From Sipunculus nudus (taxonomy: Eukaryota > Annelida > Sipuncula > Golfingiida > Sipunculidae), in NCBI GenBank assembly GCA_026874595.1, contig CM049313.1:34869159-34933158 (forward strand): a DNA stretch of 64,000 bases, given 5' to 3'. The translations under genes were made by a program, and so were the position numbers. Within the stretch, counting starts at the first letter, position 1. Each line of letters starts with the position of its first letter. Below the pieces are notes generated by a model that ran no database searches, was not told the origin of the DNA, and saw only the letters and a list, made by a program, of their open reading frames with translations. Of the stretch, positions 11,151 through 23,560 are shown piece after piece.

Positions 11151-12330
11151 TTAAAAAAACTTTGAAACCTGAAATCTAAATGTCTAGTGGCATGATGTAA
11201 TAGATGCTGATATACTTGTGCCAGGCTAGATGTAACAGCATCACACAGCTAACATTTATGGTAAAATGACTCAATTCCATCTCCATAATTCAGCCAAAAA
11301 ACATTCATGTGGAACCATTAATGACAATTATTATCAGAATTATTGTAGGGATTATTCTTGTAAAATATTTAACAAACTGGCTTCAGTGGCATCATTGGAA
11401 AAATGTTTCGCAGGTTTATAACTCATATATGAAGATACAGCAAACTGGCTAAGTTCAGCTTCCCATAACTCAGCAAAAAAGCACTGAACCATAACCATTT
11501 GAATAAACTTGAATTATCAACATCTGAGAATAATTAATGTGCGAGATTTAAGAATTAGGCCCAGTGGTTTTTGAGAAGAAGATCTTTGTAGCCACTGAGC
11601 TGAAATGGTCTTTTATGGCATATGACTAAATTCAGCTTCCCATAACTGAGCTAAAAGTCACTGAAAACAGACCATTTGTACAAACTTCAGAAAGCACTAC
11701 CATAGGATCATTTCTGTGCAATATTGAAAATTTTGGAAATATGGTTTCAGAGGAGAAGTTTTTTGTAGCACTCAGTGTGATATAGGCAATGATGATCCCA
11801 TACATAAGGCCGATGCAGATGGTTCCACCAATAGCTCAATTTCAGATATGACCTATGTGACCAACATTGGCATAAAATTTGGTGATGATAGCTCCAGCCT
11901 TTTCTGAGACTGAAATTTTAATGTTTTTTTTTTTGACAGATGACAAAGTTCAACCTCCTGTAATTCGACCAAAAATCTCCAAACTGGAACCATTCGAACA
12001 GACTTGAGAGAGATTGTTCCTGGGATCATTTCTGTGAAATATTTGACAATTTGGCTGGACAGTTTTGGAGTAGAAGATTTTTAAAGCTTTTTTAGCCTTT
12101 TCACGATAAAATCTAAGAAAATGCAGTTAGAAAAAAAATAAACAAAATCCGATAGAGTTTTTCAGATGACTGATTATTTGCAAAAAATTTGGTGATGCTA
12201 GCTCCTGCTGTTTTTGAGATATCTATGGTTAATGTACACATAACGTATGATGCAGAAATCCGCACCATGGCACAAGCTTTCAGGTTCCCTAACAATGATA
12301 TGAAGTCTATGATGAACAAGGACCGGAAGT
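11150..12330. repeat. Family D repeat with diverged tandem units
   Basis: Units of roughly 200-250 bases share 'cataactcagc(c/t)aaaa' (about 11,285, 11,465, 11,645, 11,955) and 'tttgaga' with 'gaagatttt'. The end segment, 'ttggtgatgctagctcctgc' (12,190) to 'cacaagctttcaggttcc', recurs at 39,420-39,550 and, decayed, at 32,860-32,960. It abuts the cbEGF9 exon region without reaching it. Confidence 0.65.
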
Positions 12331-12416
12331 CTGCAAACCATGATAGATTAAGACTAAATATTAATCCTGTTCAAAATATTACAGAAATATTCATTTTCTA
12401 CTTTACACTCACTCAC

Positions 12417-12542
12417 CTACACAGACCCTGCGTGTGCTGTCAAGAGAGTGGTTAGGGTCAGTACATTCACAGCGGAAGCTGCCTGGCACATTTATACAGA
12501 CAGCATTATAGCAGGCATTTTCCTCTTCACACTCATTCATAT
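12417..12542 (-). CDS. Fibrillin exon: cbEGF (cbEGF9 position, before Hyb2)
   Basis: A 126-base exon, 42 codons, opening DMNEC and with core CINVPGSFRCEC. It ends TDPNHSLDSTRRVC, which lacks the usual G-[FY] and parallels SSESTLDPTKTIC of human cbEGF9. This shared departure supports one-to-one orthology of the domain. In fibrillin-1 this module packs against the hybrid domain. The acceptor is aaatttgcag and the donor is GTAG|GTGAGT. Confidence 0.95.
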
Positions 12543-12854
12543 CTGCAAATTTTAATAAAAAACCAGTCATAAAACCCCCTCCAATGATCAACATGCATTA
12601 CAAATCAATAGCACTGCTTTTATCTTCGCCCTTTCAAATTGATTCTGTGACGTAGTTGATAAATGAATCAATATAATCATCATTAAAAAAAATTCAGAAG
12701 AACAAATATATTTCTGCAATGCACAATATTCAGATATTCATTCAAATAAAAATTCATAAAATAACTTATTCCATCATGATATGATTATGCTAAAGCAAAA
12801 AATAATTGAATTGGTTATCTGAAAATAAATTCATTCAGGGAGATACCGTACATA

Positions 12855-15420
12855 ACAAGGGACCCATGGGTCACGGCGCTCAGCTGTTATATATGATAAA
12901 AAATATGATTTGGGAAAGAGGCACATGCTTGTTATGTGTGGTAATAAATAAAAGCTTTATGAGTTGTTGGTGTTTAGCTTATGTATGATTTTGATAGTAT
13001 CTTTGGAGACAGGGAACAGGATTGATTTCATTTATTTTATTAACAAATGGAGTGCTATTGTCACACAGATTTTGACTTGGCCATATAACTTATAAGCAGC
13101 ACATATTATAAAAGAGTTTAACTATTTATTAAATTTTAATAACAAATATTGTGCCAATATAATTTTTATTTAAAAAAAAATAATAAGAAAATCATATGAT
13201 TTTTTTAAATAAAATATAACTGAAATGATTATTGAAATAATATTATAGAATATATTCATGAATGCATTCATCAATACATTTTGAAAGTATCTGCACTGGT
13301 ATTCAAATACTTTCATTTTTACCTGAATTCCCATTCTTATGCAATAAAGATTTTTAACGCAGTACATATTCATATTCGTATTCAAATACATTTGCAAAGC
13401 ATTCGCACCATGTCTAGTATTTATTCAGTTTTAGCCAAACAAAGATGTTGAGAATCCAGAATATACAAAATTCAAAAATTTAAATAATGATCATAAGTAC
13501 CTGGTTTTATGGCTTTTATTTATATTAAAAAAAATAAATGTAATATATATACACTTTGGACTACTTTCATATCATTCTACACACTAGACACAGTAGGAAT
13601 CTAGATTATAATTATCAACTGCATCTTTGTCTATCATTAATTTCCTTCATATGATCCCTAATGATTAGTAATGAATAATATGATTTATTTTTTTTATCAT
13701 TAAAATTTTACTGAAAAATACCATAGGTGACTGCATGGTGTTATTTGGAATAACACTGACATTGACATTCTATCCACCCATACAAGATTCTTACATCATC
13801 AGTAACTGCAAGTTAATTTTCTGTTACTCATCAACTAATTCCTTTTCTATTAATTTTTCTTTAATTTGTTATAAAAAACCAATACAAAAGTATTAATTTA
13901 TTGTTTATTTTTATGTTGTTTTTCAAAACAACTACTAGATGAGTTGGGTTGGACACCTATATCAACTGTGGCTGGGCATTAGCTGCCTGGCTGCCCCAGT
14001 GTATGCTTCGCTCAAGCATGCATAATCTGATGAAAGGTCAACAAGGTCAACATACAGGTGACTGAAGAGGGGCTGGATTAAGCCTGGGTCTGACATGGTC
14101 TAATATAAACATTAATAAAAGCTACAATATTTGGCCAATTTCTTTCAGCTTTCTAAACTACAAAGATGAAATCCTTATGTGTGCATGATATGAAAATTAT
14201 ATCAACAGTGCTCTCAGGAAACAAACATGCCATGGTCAAAGTTGGGCAAAATTTAAGGTACTAATTTTATATTTATACTAATAACTTATAAATTTGAAAA
14301 ATTCAGAACTAATTTTTTGTATTCAATTGAATCTTGATTAAATAATGTTACATCCCTGACAAAAAAATCTCTACCTTCAGCAATCCTCTTGTTAAGGAAG
14401 TAAATATATTTCTTGATTTTTTAAAAATTGCATTATTTTTGGGCCCATAAATTAAAACAATTACGCAATACTGACATCAATTCTGGCATGTGCATAGCGA
14501 ATGTATAAAAAAATATGTATATTATATATGATCAAAGTCAGATCAGTGGTTTTGATATTAGGCAGTCTTACAGTGTAACAATGGGTTTTTTAATGGAAAA
14601 ATGAAGTTTTTCATTAATATTTCGAAGGAATTAAGTCCTAGTGATAAAATTCTTGGCATGGTAGGGGATTTTGGAGACATCTAACTGTATGCTAAATTTA
14701 AGGAACTTAGAGCTGAAGCTGGGGAGCTGAGCTCTAGCAAACTGCATAACACTAGCTTGATGTAAACTTGATGTGACATGGTGCTTGAAAACTTGAATAA
14801 AATCTACAGTTTTTGATCAACTGGTTTCAAATTTGGGAAAAAACGTGCCATGGTCAAACTTGGGCAAAATTTAAGGTACCAATTTTATATTTTTGCCAAT
14901 ATTTAAAAAACTTTAACAGATTTTGATCTAATTTTTGGTATACAATTAAATTTTGATCAATTAAAGTTGTATAACTGAAAAAAAGTCCCTCCCTTCAACA
15001 CTTTTGGTCTTAAGTGACCAAATATCTTTCCTGATTTTTTTTACAAAGTCCATTATGTTTGGGCCCATAACTTTTTTAAATTAAATAATACTGACTTAAT
15101 TTCTGGCATGTACATAGGAACTATATAGAGGAATATTTATGGTAAATATGGACAAAACCAGATGAGTGGTTTTGATATTAGGCAGTTTTTTTTTTCCTTA
15201 ATATCTCAAAGGAATGAAGTCCTACTGACCCAATTTTCGGCATGGTAGGAGATTTTTGGGACATCTAACTGTTTGGCAAATTTCAGATTCATAGGTCCAA
15301 TGGTGTCGAAACGTGGCAGTCTTACGGACAGACATCCGCACAGACGGCACGACAGACGGACGGACGACGGACAATGGACCACGACTATAGCTCAGATGAC
15401 TTATAGTCAGCTGAGCTAAA
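12855..15420. mobile_element. Family A element, full-length (A2)
   Basis: The left end is ACAAGGGACCCATGGGTCAC then GGCGCTCAGCTG. The right end has a GGACGGAC tract, then TAGCTCAGATGACTTATAGT and CAGCTGAGCTAAA. The left end contains the palindrome GACCCATGGGTC and the right end a long imperfect hairpin. GCTCAGCTGA-type sequence lies inverted at the two ends. It has no coding capacity. The body is AT-rich and fills most of the intron between cbEGF8 and cbEGF9. The copies at 1-1,134 and 54,673-57,173 match it in parts. Confidence 0.75.
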
Positions 15421-15620
15421 AATAATGCAAATAAAAAATACTCCTAAAATGAAAATACATCAGAAAATTTTAAGCAACAGCAAAACTGTTTGATACTTAA
15501 ATTAAGCATGCAAACATTCACCTGTGTCATAACTGTAAATACTTACCATGTGTATCTCTGCACTTGGTTTGGTCTTCAGTATTGCATACATAATGATTTT
15601 ATTGTTATAAATTTACTAAC

Positions 15621-15743
15621 CTACACATGCGTTCTTGTCTTTGTCATGTATCAAGCCGAGAGGGCACTGGCACCTGTAACTTCCTGCTGTATTGTGGCAG
15701 GTACCTCCGTCACAGTAGAGTTCGGTTTCACACTCGTCAATAT
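15621..15743 (-). CDS. Fibrillin exon: cbEGF (cbEGF8 position)
   Basis: A 123-base exon, 41 codons, opening DIDECETELYC and with core CHNTAGSYRCQC, then PLGLIHDKDKNAC. The domain is complete, with six cysteines and calcium ligands. The acceptor is aatcccag and the donor is GTAG|GTTAGT. The flanking 3-kb intron downstream is almost filled by a family A repeat that ends about 200 bases from this exon. Confidence 0.95.
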
Positions 15744-16107
15744 CTGGGATTAATATCATGTTTGTAACATGTATCCTTAGCTTATCTGACATCAACAGAC
15801 CTACACAGATGTGTAACTTTGATGAGAAAATGAAATCTCAGATATTTTTTTCTTGGTCTTTTTCCTTTATTTAATGAATAAATAATATGCCATTTTTAAC
15901 TTATATTGGTAACTTTTTAAAATTTTCATTATATCATAAGCTGGTACACTCTGATGGTAAACAACTGCAGATTTATACCATCCATTACCACATTTAAAAA
16001 TATGTGCACATAAATAATGACAATAAACCAAATTAAATATCATCCACGTGTGTTTACTCACTTTACTGTAAGGATTCAGGTGTTTTATGTTAAACTGCTA
16101 TACTTAC

Positions 16108-16236
16108 CGACACATTTTCTTCCACTCTCATCAACCTCAAACCCATCATTACAGCGACATCTGTACCCATTCTTGATGTTTTCACAGGCTCCGTGTTCAC
16201 CACAGATTGTGGGATACATAGCACATTCATTGATAT
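16108..16236 (-). CDS. Fibrillin exon: cbEGF (cbEGF7 position)
   Basis: A 129-base exon, 43 codons, opening [12 protein letters not shown] and with core [12 protein letters not shown], then [13 protein letters not shown]. It matches the human cbEGF7 pattern I recall (DINECALDPDIC, with SGYEVDSTGKNC at the end), including the E-V-D-x-S/T-G-R/K turn. Six cysteines are present. The acceptor is tcttcag and the donor is GTCG|GTAAGT. Confidence 0.95.
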
Positions 16237-16653
16237 CTGAAGAAAATGAGAAAATAAAGTAATTCAAATACTAACTGGCAACATGACTAGATTTGTACTT
16301 TTTAAAAATACCTCAGTCTACATATGAACATATCTAATTCCATACAATTAATGGAAACAAGGTCAAGCGAACAAACATGCAAGTGTTATTTATTCACTTG
16401 AGACAGAATTCTGTGGAATTTACAGAATGCAATGTTGAACTTCAAAATTAACCAAATTTTATGCTCACATAGCGGAGCCATTAATTTTAGTACACGCACA
16501 AACATTATCCCCAGTAAGTTCTCTCTTCTGACTGACTGTTCCAACTTTTAAAATAAAAACTGAATTAAGCCAAGTATACAAAGATCTTAAAGAGATTGTA
16601 TTAGAATTACGAGAACTAGCACTCAAACTGGTGTCATGGCATATAGAGCAAAC

Positions 16654-16863
16654 CTCTGTCTGGTGGTGGGAAGTTGCGGCAGTACATCTTGTATTCATCA
16701 GAGTCCATCTTTGGGCAGGGATTGCACGGGATACCCCAGCCAACACCTAGGGGTTTCATGTCATTAACCATACAACAACAGGCTGATATAGTCACCAGTG
16801 CTCCAGCAGGGTTCAAGCATACATCACCTCGGATGCTCTTAAAGCATGTACTGACCATGGAGT
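16654..16863 (-). CDS. Fibrillin exon: TB domain 2, complete
   Basis: A 210-base exon, 70 codons, the longest in the window. All eight TB cysteines lie in this one exon: STCFK, GDVC, the CCC triplet in SACCCMV, IPC, NPCPK and KMYC. The stretch between CCC and the Trp/Gly core (MVNDMKPLGVGWG) is longer than in TB1 and TB3. The segment after the last cysteine is RNFPPPDRG, a short proline-rich linker before cbEGF7. The acceptor is tcaaatacag and the donor is AGAG|GTTTGC. Confidence 0.94.
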
Positions 16864-17680
16864 CTGTATTTGAAGAGGAAAAGTACAAGTGAAATTCAAA
16901 GAAATGATAAAATAGCCCTCACTGATATTATTCTTTAAAAAAAAATCATTCTTCAATCCCAGTTTTTCATTCCATAATATGACATTGTTCTGTATCATTT
17001 TCTCTCCACACTTTATCAAGATTAATGTTAAGAACAAGAATGGGAAACAAGAGGTCATGATCTCTTTGCACTGGCCTGATTTTATGTAGAGTTCAATGTA
17101 GTTTTTAGAGCACCTAGGAGATGTAACCCTCTCATAACTGGCTTGTTTCATAGGGAAGAAAATACATTCTCAATATACTGATCTGATTTCATTAATAAAA
17201 CAGTGTAGTTCCTTATAATTATCAACCTGATTTATATGTTACTCTAACAATTGGTCTGATTTTACAAAGAACAAAATATAATCTTTACACAAAAATATCT
17301 CAGACTGCTTTATCAACTTGAAGCTGGCAAAATGTACTTGAATTGCAAGTGAGAAGCCCACAGTCAGCAAAAAACTACCGGTACATACACGCATGTACAT
17401 ATATGTACAGTATACTGCGGCAGGCTTTATGTGTTTGATGGGTTTTTTATATACCTGATATTCTAAAAAGGTAAATTATTGCAAAATATTTGTCAAATTG
17501 TTTAGATTTTGCACATATATTCTTGTCCATAATTCATATACTTTGTGCAGGCTCTTGCAAGGTAAGATCCTGAAAATGGAACCCTCATGTATCAATTTAA
17601 AAAATAAATATCACAAAAATTTAACCTAACATATATGAAACCCACCTTAGTATGTAAGATGTAAACTGAAACATATTTAC

Positions 17681-17806
17681 CCAAACAAGTGCGCCCATCA
17701 ACACTGAGTGTCAGGCCAAGAGGACATTCACACTTGAAGCTGCCCTGGTTGTTGATGCACTGACCATTGTAACAGACATCAGGGTCCTTCTCACACTCAT
17801 TAATGT
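17681..17806 (-). CDS. Fibrillin exon: cbEGF 'e' (last before TB2)
   Basis: A 126-base exon, 42 codons, opening DINEC and with core [12 protein letters not shown], then [13 protein letters not shown]. The PLGL-x-x-x-x-DGR-x-C end closely matches the PGLAVGLDGRVC end of human cbEGF6, the domain directly before TB2. That anchors the alignment at the 3' end of this cbEGF block. The acceptor is atattcag and the donor is TTGG|GTAAAT. The intron to the previous exon is only about 450 bases. Confidence 0.95.
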
Positions 17807-18253
17807 CTGAATATAAAATATATAGTTGTTAACTGAGAAAAACAAAGAAGAAATAAATAATGATGAAAAACATATGGCAAATATCAAACATTTTTTATGT
17901 AATCAGCCTGGATTTATACCAGCTGAAATGGTTGAGTTTTATGAAGCACTAAGGTTTATGTTCAGCCTTTCAAGTGAGCAACTTCTTTCAGAAACTGTCT
18001 TACACTTATAGACAGTGCACATCATACATAATTGCATAAAATTGCCGTTACAGACCAAAATGATTTTACAACAATCCAGATTTTAGTAAATGGGTGACTG
18101 TACTGTATCAATGCTGGTAACAGAAATTTAAGCTTTAACACCTCATTACATGCAGCATATATCTTAATAAGGCCTAATTTGAGCAAAACTTGTTATTATA
18201 CTGTTTAATGCTATTAGTATTAACTGTTAGGTTCAAACCACAGTTAAACTCAC

Positions 18254-18376
18254 CAAGACAGACTTTGTCTCCGTTAGAGCTGATGAAGCCGGGGTCACAC
18301 AGACACTTGTAGGTTCCATCCATGTTGACACATTTACCATGAGTGCACATGCCTGTCTTCTGGCACTCATTGTAAT
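18254..18376 (-). CDS. Fibrillin exon: cbEGF 'd'
   Basis: A 123-base exon, 41 codons, opening DYNEC. The tyrosine at the second position is unusual. The core is CVNMDGTYKCLC, then DPGFISSNGDKVC. Six cysteines are present. The acceptor is atattaccag and the donor is CTTG|GTGAGT. A tandem-repeat element begins only about 37 bases beyond the acceptor on the intron side, so the branch point lies close to or inside transposon sequence. TTTAAC at about 18,390-18,395 could serve. Confidence 0.95.
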
Positions 18377-18413
18377 CTGGTAATATATGGTTAAATATAC
18401 AAATAAATGGATG

Positions 18414-19383
18414 ATACATGACAATACTATCCAAGATCTACGATCAAGTTGATTTTTGGACCAATCCATGCATCCCTTGTTGAGATATTAATGATTTTGT
18501 GTAATTTTCACCATATATGGCAATATTCAAGGTCAAGGCCACTCTCATAGGAAAGGTCATGACCCCAATTTATATATACATCATTCCATAAACCATGTCT
18601 ATGTATATGCATAATATGAAACAAATCTGTCCATTAGTTTTTGACTTATAATGCTCACAGTACTGTTAAGTGGCAATGATGGGGGTATTAAACGGCATGA
18701 AAACAAGTAAAAAAATAACAGGTGGTGCCACCAGTTTCCGGTACATGACAATACTATCCAAGATCCTCGATCAAGTTGATTTTTGGACCAATCCATGCAT
18801 CCCTTATTGAGATATTAATTATATTGTGTGATTTTCACGATATATGGCAATATTCAAGGTCAAGGCCACTCTCACAGGAATGGTCATGACCCCAATTTAA
18901 ATACACATCATCCCAGAACCCATTTCTATGTATATGCATAATATAAAAGAAATTTGTCCATTAGTTTTTGACATATAATGCTCACAGTACTGTCAAGTGG
19001 CAATTTTGGGGGTATTAAAAGGCATGAAAACAAGTAAAAGAATACCAGGTGGTGCAACCAGTTTCCGGTACATGACAACCCTATCCATGATCTTTGATCA
19101 ACTTGATTTTGGGATCAATCCATGCAAGATTTCTTGAGATATTTAATAATTTGTGTGATTTTCCCCAAAACTGGACCTATTCAAGGTAAAGGACACTCTC
19201 CTAGTAAAGGTCATGACCTCATTTTAAATAGGCGTCGTCCTCTCACCCATATCTATCCATATACCAAGTTTGGTAAAGATCTGTGAAATATTTTTTGAGT
19301 TATCACGCCAACAAGATTTATATGCGGCGGCGGGGGGACCGGCATGAAAACATAGTATCCCCCGACTTTGTCTGGGGATACAA
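18414..19383 (-). mobile_element. Helitron-like element B4, tandem core with one terminus
   Basis: Three units of about 327 bases begin at 18,414, 18,741 and 19,068 with 'tacatgacaa'. Each contains 'ttcaaggtcaaggccac' and 'ggtggtgc(c/a)acca'. The element then ends in a GGCGGCGG tract, the hairpin GTATCCCC...GGGGATAC and AA before TT. This is the same terminus as B2 and B5. I do not see the opposite CTAG end, so it is missing or lost near the cbEGF5-position exon. The last unit is more diverged than the first two. Confidence 0.7.
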
Positions 19384-19399
19384 TTAGCACTTCATAAAA

Positions 19400-20420
19400 C
19401 TACAATATCAGCAGAAGCTGACAAAAGCCCTCAGCCAAAAGAACAGTGTTTAGAGGTGGTAACAGTAACAAGTACTAAATATCTGTTCTCACATGGATGT
19501 ATATCGATACATGTCTCAGTTATAAATTTGAAATGGAGAGTCATGTTCCATGATTCATAACAATCCACCAAATGCTTCCTGAAAAATAAGCTTCTAATTT
19601 TGATTCTATTATAAGCTCTGTGACCTTGAAAAGTAGGTCAAGATTACCCATCTTCAAACTTGACCCAGATTTTGTCGATATACATCTTCAACAAGGAAAT
19701 AAAATTCCTATTGTGAATCCTTTTAGAGATATCCCGCTCACAAGGCCAAAGTTTAAAAATCCAAGAAAAATTCATTAAAAACCAGAAATTGTATGTGGCG
19801 CAACCAAACTTGTGCAGCTGTTACAGACCATCAGTCCCTATGATCATAGTAAGTATTGTGAAAATCCACCCAATGGTTCCTGAGAAATAAGCTTCTAAAT
19901 GCTTTTTCTATAACCAGCTCTAAAACGTAGAAAAATAGGTCAAGGTCACCCATCTTAGAACTTGAGCGAGATATTGTCAATATACATCTTCACCAAAAAA
20001 ATATAATTCCTACGGTGAATCCTTTTAGAGATATCCCGCTCACAAGCCCAAAGTTGAAAAATTCATTAAAAATCAGAAATTGTAGGTGGCGCCACCAAAC
20101 TTGTGTAGCAGGTACAGACTATCAGTCCCAATAATCATAGTAAGTTTTGTGAAAATCCACCAAATGGTTCCTGAGTAATAAGCATCTAAGAGTTTTTCTA
20201 TAATCAGCTCTAAAATGTAGAAAAATAGGTCAAGGTCACCCATCTTCGAACTTGACCGAGATTTTGTCCATATACATCTTTACAGAGGAAATAAAATTCT
20301 GACGGTGAATCCTTTTCAAGATATCCCGCTCACAAGGCAAAAGTTAACAGACGCCAGACCGACGGACGGACAGCTTGGGTGATGACAATAGCCCATCAGC
20401 CTAAGGGCTGAGGGCTAAAA
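19400..20420. mobile_element. Family E element
   Basis: The left end is near 'gctgacaaaagCCCTCAGCC'. The right end has a GACGGACGGAC tract, then AGCCCATCAGCCTAAGGGCT and GAGGGCTAAAA. CCCTCAGCC and GGCTGAGGG are inverted at the two ends, as in family A but with different sequence. Between them lie about three units of roughly 290 bases with 'gtggcg(c)aaccaaacttgtg' (19,795; 20,087) and 'gagatatcccgctcacaag' (19,727; 20,026; 20,320). No coding capacity. Confidence 0.7.
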
Positions 20421-20858
20421 AGCTATATATATTTTTTTCTATTCTTGATCGAATTTATTACAACTACTGTTATTGATACAACTGCAAACATCATAATTCC
20501 TAATAATTATTACTCAAAAGATTTGTTGCAGAATAGTTTGCACAACTTATTTCAATGGAAACCCTTTGAAAAGCTATTATTTGAGACATTTCTTTAAATT
20601 TCATTCAACAAATATTAATGAGCTAATAAGAGTATAAAGCAAACAAAAGTACTGCTTTCACAATTGAATAAAATTCACCAGAGAGATATTACCTGACTTG
20701 ACAAGATAAACTAAGCACATGATAATTAAGACATCACTTGTGATTAAATACTGCATGAACACATGTAAATCACATAGTTAGAACACAAAGATAATTTGTA
20801 AAATCTATTGTGGAATTGTCAACCCAAAGTCAAAGACTGTGAATAGTTAATTACTTAC

Positions 20859-20984
20859 CAAGACAGAAGGCCCCATCTGAAGAAAGAGTGTACCCCTCAT
20901 TACAGATACACTTGTAGCTGCCGGGCTGATTCTCACACACTCCATTCAGACAGACTGCACCGTTCTCCGTGCATTCATCAATGT
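20859..20984 (-). CDS. Fibrillin exon: cbEGF 'c'
   Basis: A 126-base exon, 42 codons, opening DIDEC and with core CENQPGSYKCIC, then NEGYTLSSDG. The first loop (TENGAVC) is one residue longer than in its neighbours and resembles the QNGRIC loop of human cbEGF4. Six cysteines and all calcium ligands are present. The acceptor is tttttgcag and the donor is CTTG|GTAAGT. Confidence 0.95.
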
Positions 20985-21479
20985 CTGCAAAAAATATATA
21001 TATCAGTGCCACATTAGTTTTGCTGCTATCATAAGATGTGAAGAGAATTAATGAAATGCTGCTATCCTGTAATGATTAGTAAGCCATTAAAAACATATTA
21101 AGACTTATTTCCAGTGAGCATGCAATGTTTGTTAATTGATCCGATTTGTCCAGATTCAGATTGAATGTAGATTGAACCAACAGAAATGGCAGTGTTTCAA
21201 AACTACTGATATATTGTGTAGTCAGAGCCTTCAAGTCTCCACTTCAATCAGACTTTCATTCACTGCCATGTTTCATTAACACAGGTTCTCCTGTCTTATT
21301 TTTTAACCATCACAACAATAAACTAGACATTTCTTGGCACCGCAGGTCCCAGAGTATCCCCAGACATAGTAGGCCCCCCCCTTTAAGAACAGACCCCCAT
21401 TTTTAGCAGCATATACTGACACTTGGCATATTTATTGTTTCTTCCATCTAACAATCCACAATCTTGTTGAAGATGTTGG

Positions 21480-23560
21480 TCCTGTGACCTTGATCTTTTT
21501 AAAGATGTGTCCTGTGACCTTGACCTTTGACCCCAAAATCAATTTGGGTCTTGCTTTTTCCAATGGGACATATGCAAGTCAAGTTTGAAATCTATACATC
21601 AATAAAGCAGGAATGATCATCCAGAAACTAATTTTTTTTACAGGTGGCTCCTGTGACCTTAACCTTTGACCTTGTGACCTTAAATTGATAGTTTTCTTCC
21701 TCTCTTGGCAGGAGAACTATATGTGCAAGATGGAAGATCTGAGATGAAATGTTTGGCTGAAAATGCATCCACATCTTTTTTAAGATGTGTCCTGTGACCT
21801 TGACCTTTGACCTCATGACCCTAAAATCAATTTTGGTCTTGCTTATCCAATGGGTCAAATACAAGTCAAGTTTGAAAACCATATATCAATAAAAGCAGGA
21901 ATTATCATCCAGAAACTAATTTTTGGACAGATGGCTCCAGTGACCTTCACCTTTGACCTTGTGACCTCAAAATTGATAGGGGTTTTTCACTCTTGGCAGG
22001 TGAACTATATGTGCAAGATGAAAGATCTGAGATGAATTGTTTGGCTGAAAATGCATCCACAATCATTATAAAGATGTGTCCTGTGACCTTGACCTTTGAC
22101 CTCATGACCCCAAAATCAATTTGGGTCTTGCTTTTCCAATGGGTCAAATACAAGTCAAGTTTGAAATCCATACATCAATAAAAGAAGGAATTATCATCCA
22201 GAAACTAATTTTTGGACAGATGGCTCCTGTGACCTTCACCTTTGACCTTGTGAACTCAAAATTGATAGGGGTTTTTCACTCTTGGCAGGTGAACTATATG
22301 TGCAAGATGAAAGATCTGAGATGAATTGTTTGGCTGAAAATGCATCCACAATCTTTATAAAGATGTGTCCTGTGACCTTGACCTTTGACCTCATGACCCC
22401 AAAATCAATTTGGGTCTTGCTTTTCCAATGGGTCAAATACATGTCAAGTTTGAAATCCATACATCAATATAAGAAGGAATTATCATCCAGAAACTAATTT
22501 TTGGACAGATGGCTCCTGTGACCTTCACCTTTGACCTTGTGAACTCAAAATTGATAGGGTTCTTCCTCTCTTGGCAGGTGAACTATACGTGCAAGATGAA
22601 AGATCTGAGATGAAATGTTTGGCTGAAAATTCATCCACATCTTTTTAAAGATGTGTCCTGTGACCTTGACCTTTGACCTCATGACCCCAAAATCAATTCA
22701 GGTCTTGCTTTTCCAATGGGACATATACAAGTCAAGTTTGAAATCCATACATCAATAAAAGAAGGAATTATCATTCAGAAACTAATTTTTGGACAGATGG
22801 CTCCTGTGACCTTCACCTTTGACCTTGTGACCTCAAAATTGATAGGGGTCTTCCACTCTTAGCAGGTGAACTATATGTGCAAGATGAAAGATCTGAGATG
22901 AATTATTTGGCTGAAATTGCATCCACAACCTTTTTAAAGAGGTTTCCTGTGACCTTGACCTTTGACCTCATGACCCCAAAATCAATTCAGGTCTTGCTTT
23001 TCCAATTGGTCAAATACAAGTCAAGTTTGAAATCCATACATCAATAAAAGAAGGAATTATCATCCAGAAACTAATTTTTGGACAGATAGCTCCTGTGGCC
23101 TTGACCTTTGACCTTGTGACCCCAAAATTTATATGGATTATCCACTTTTGGCAAGTGAGCTATATATGCAAGATGGAAGACCTGGGATGAAAGTTTGGCT
23201 TAAAATGCATCCACATCTTTTTACAGATGTGTCATGTGACCTTGACCTTTGACCTCATGACCCCAAAATCAATTTGGGTCTTGCTTTTCCAATGGGACAT
23301 ATACAAGTCAAGTTTGAAATCCATACATCAATAAAAGCAGGAATTATCATTCAGAAACTAATTTTTGGACAGATGGCTCCTGTGACCTTGACTTTTGACC
23401 TTGTGACCCCAAAATTTATATGGATCATCCACTATTGGCAAGTGAGCTATATATTCAAGATGGAAGACCTGGGATGAAAGTTTGGCTTAAAATGCATCCA
23501 CAGTATCTTTTAAAATGCCAGTACAGTGACCTTGACCTTTGACCTCATGACCCTAGAACC
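21480..23560. repeat. Tandem array, 289-bp unit, about 7 copies
   Basis: The unit boundaries 'ctgtgaccttgacctttgac' lie at about 21,792, 22,081, 22,370, 22,658 and 22,947: spacings of 289, 289, 288 and 289 bases. Partial copies lie on both sides. Each unit holds two clusters of TGACCT half-sites. One is the exact TGACCTTTGACCT (for example 22,090-22,102), which is AGGTCAAAGGTCA on the minus strand. The other is 'gtgaccttcacctttgacct'. Confidence 0.92.
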
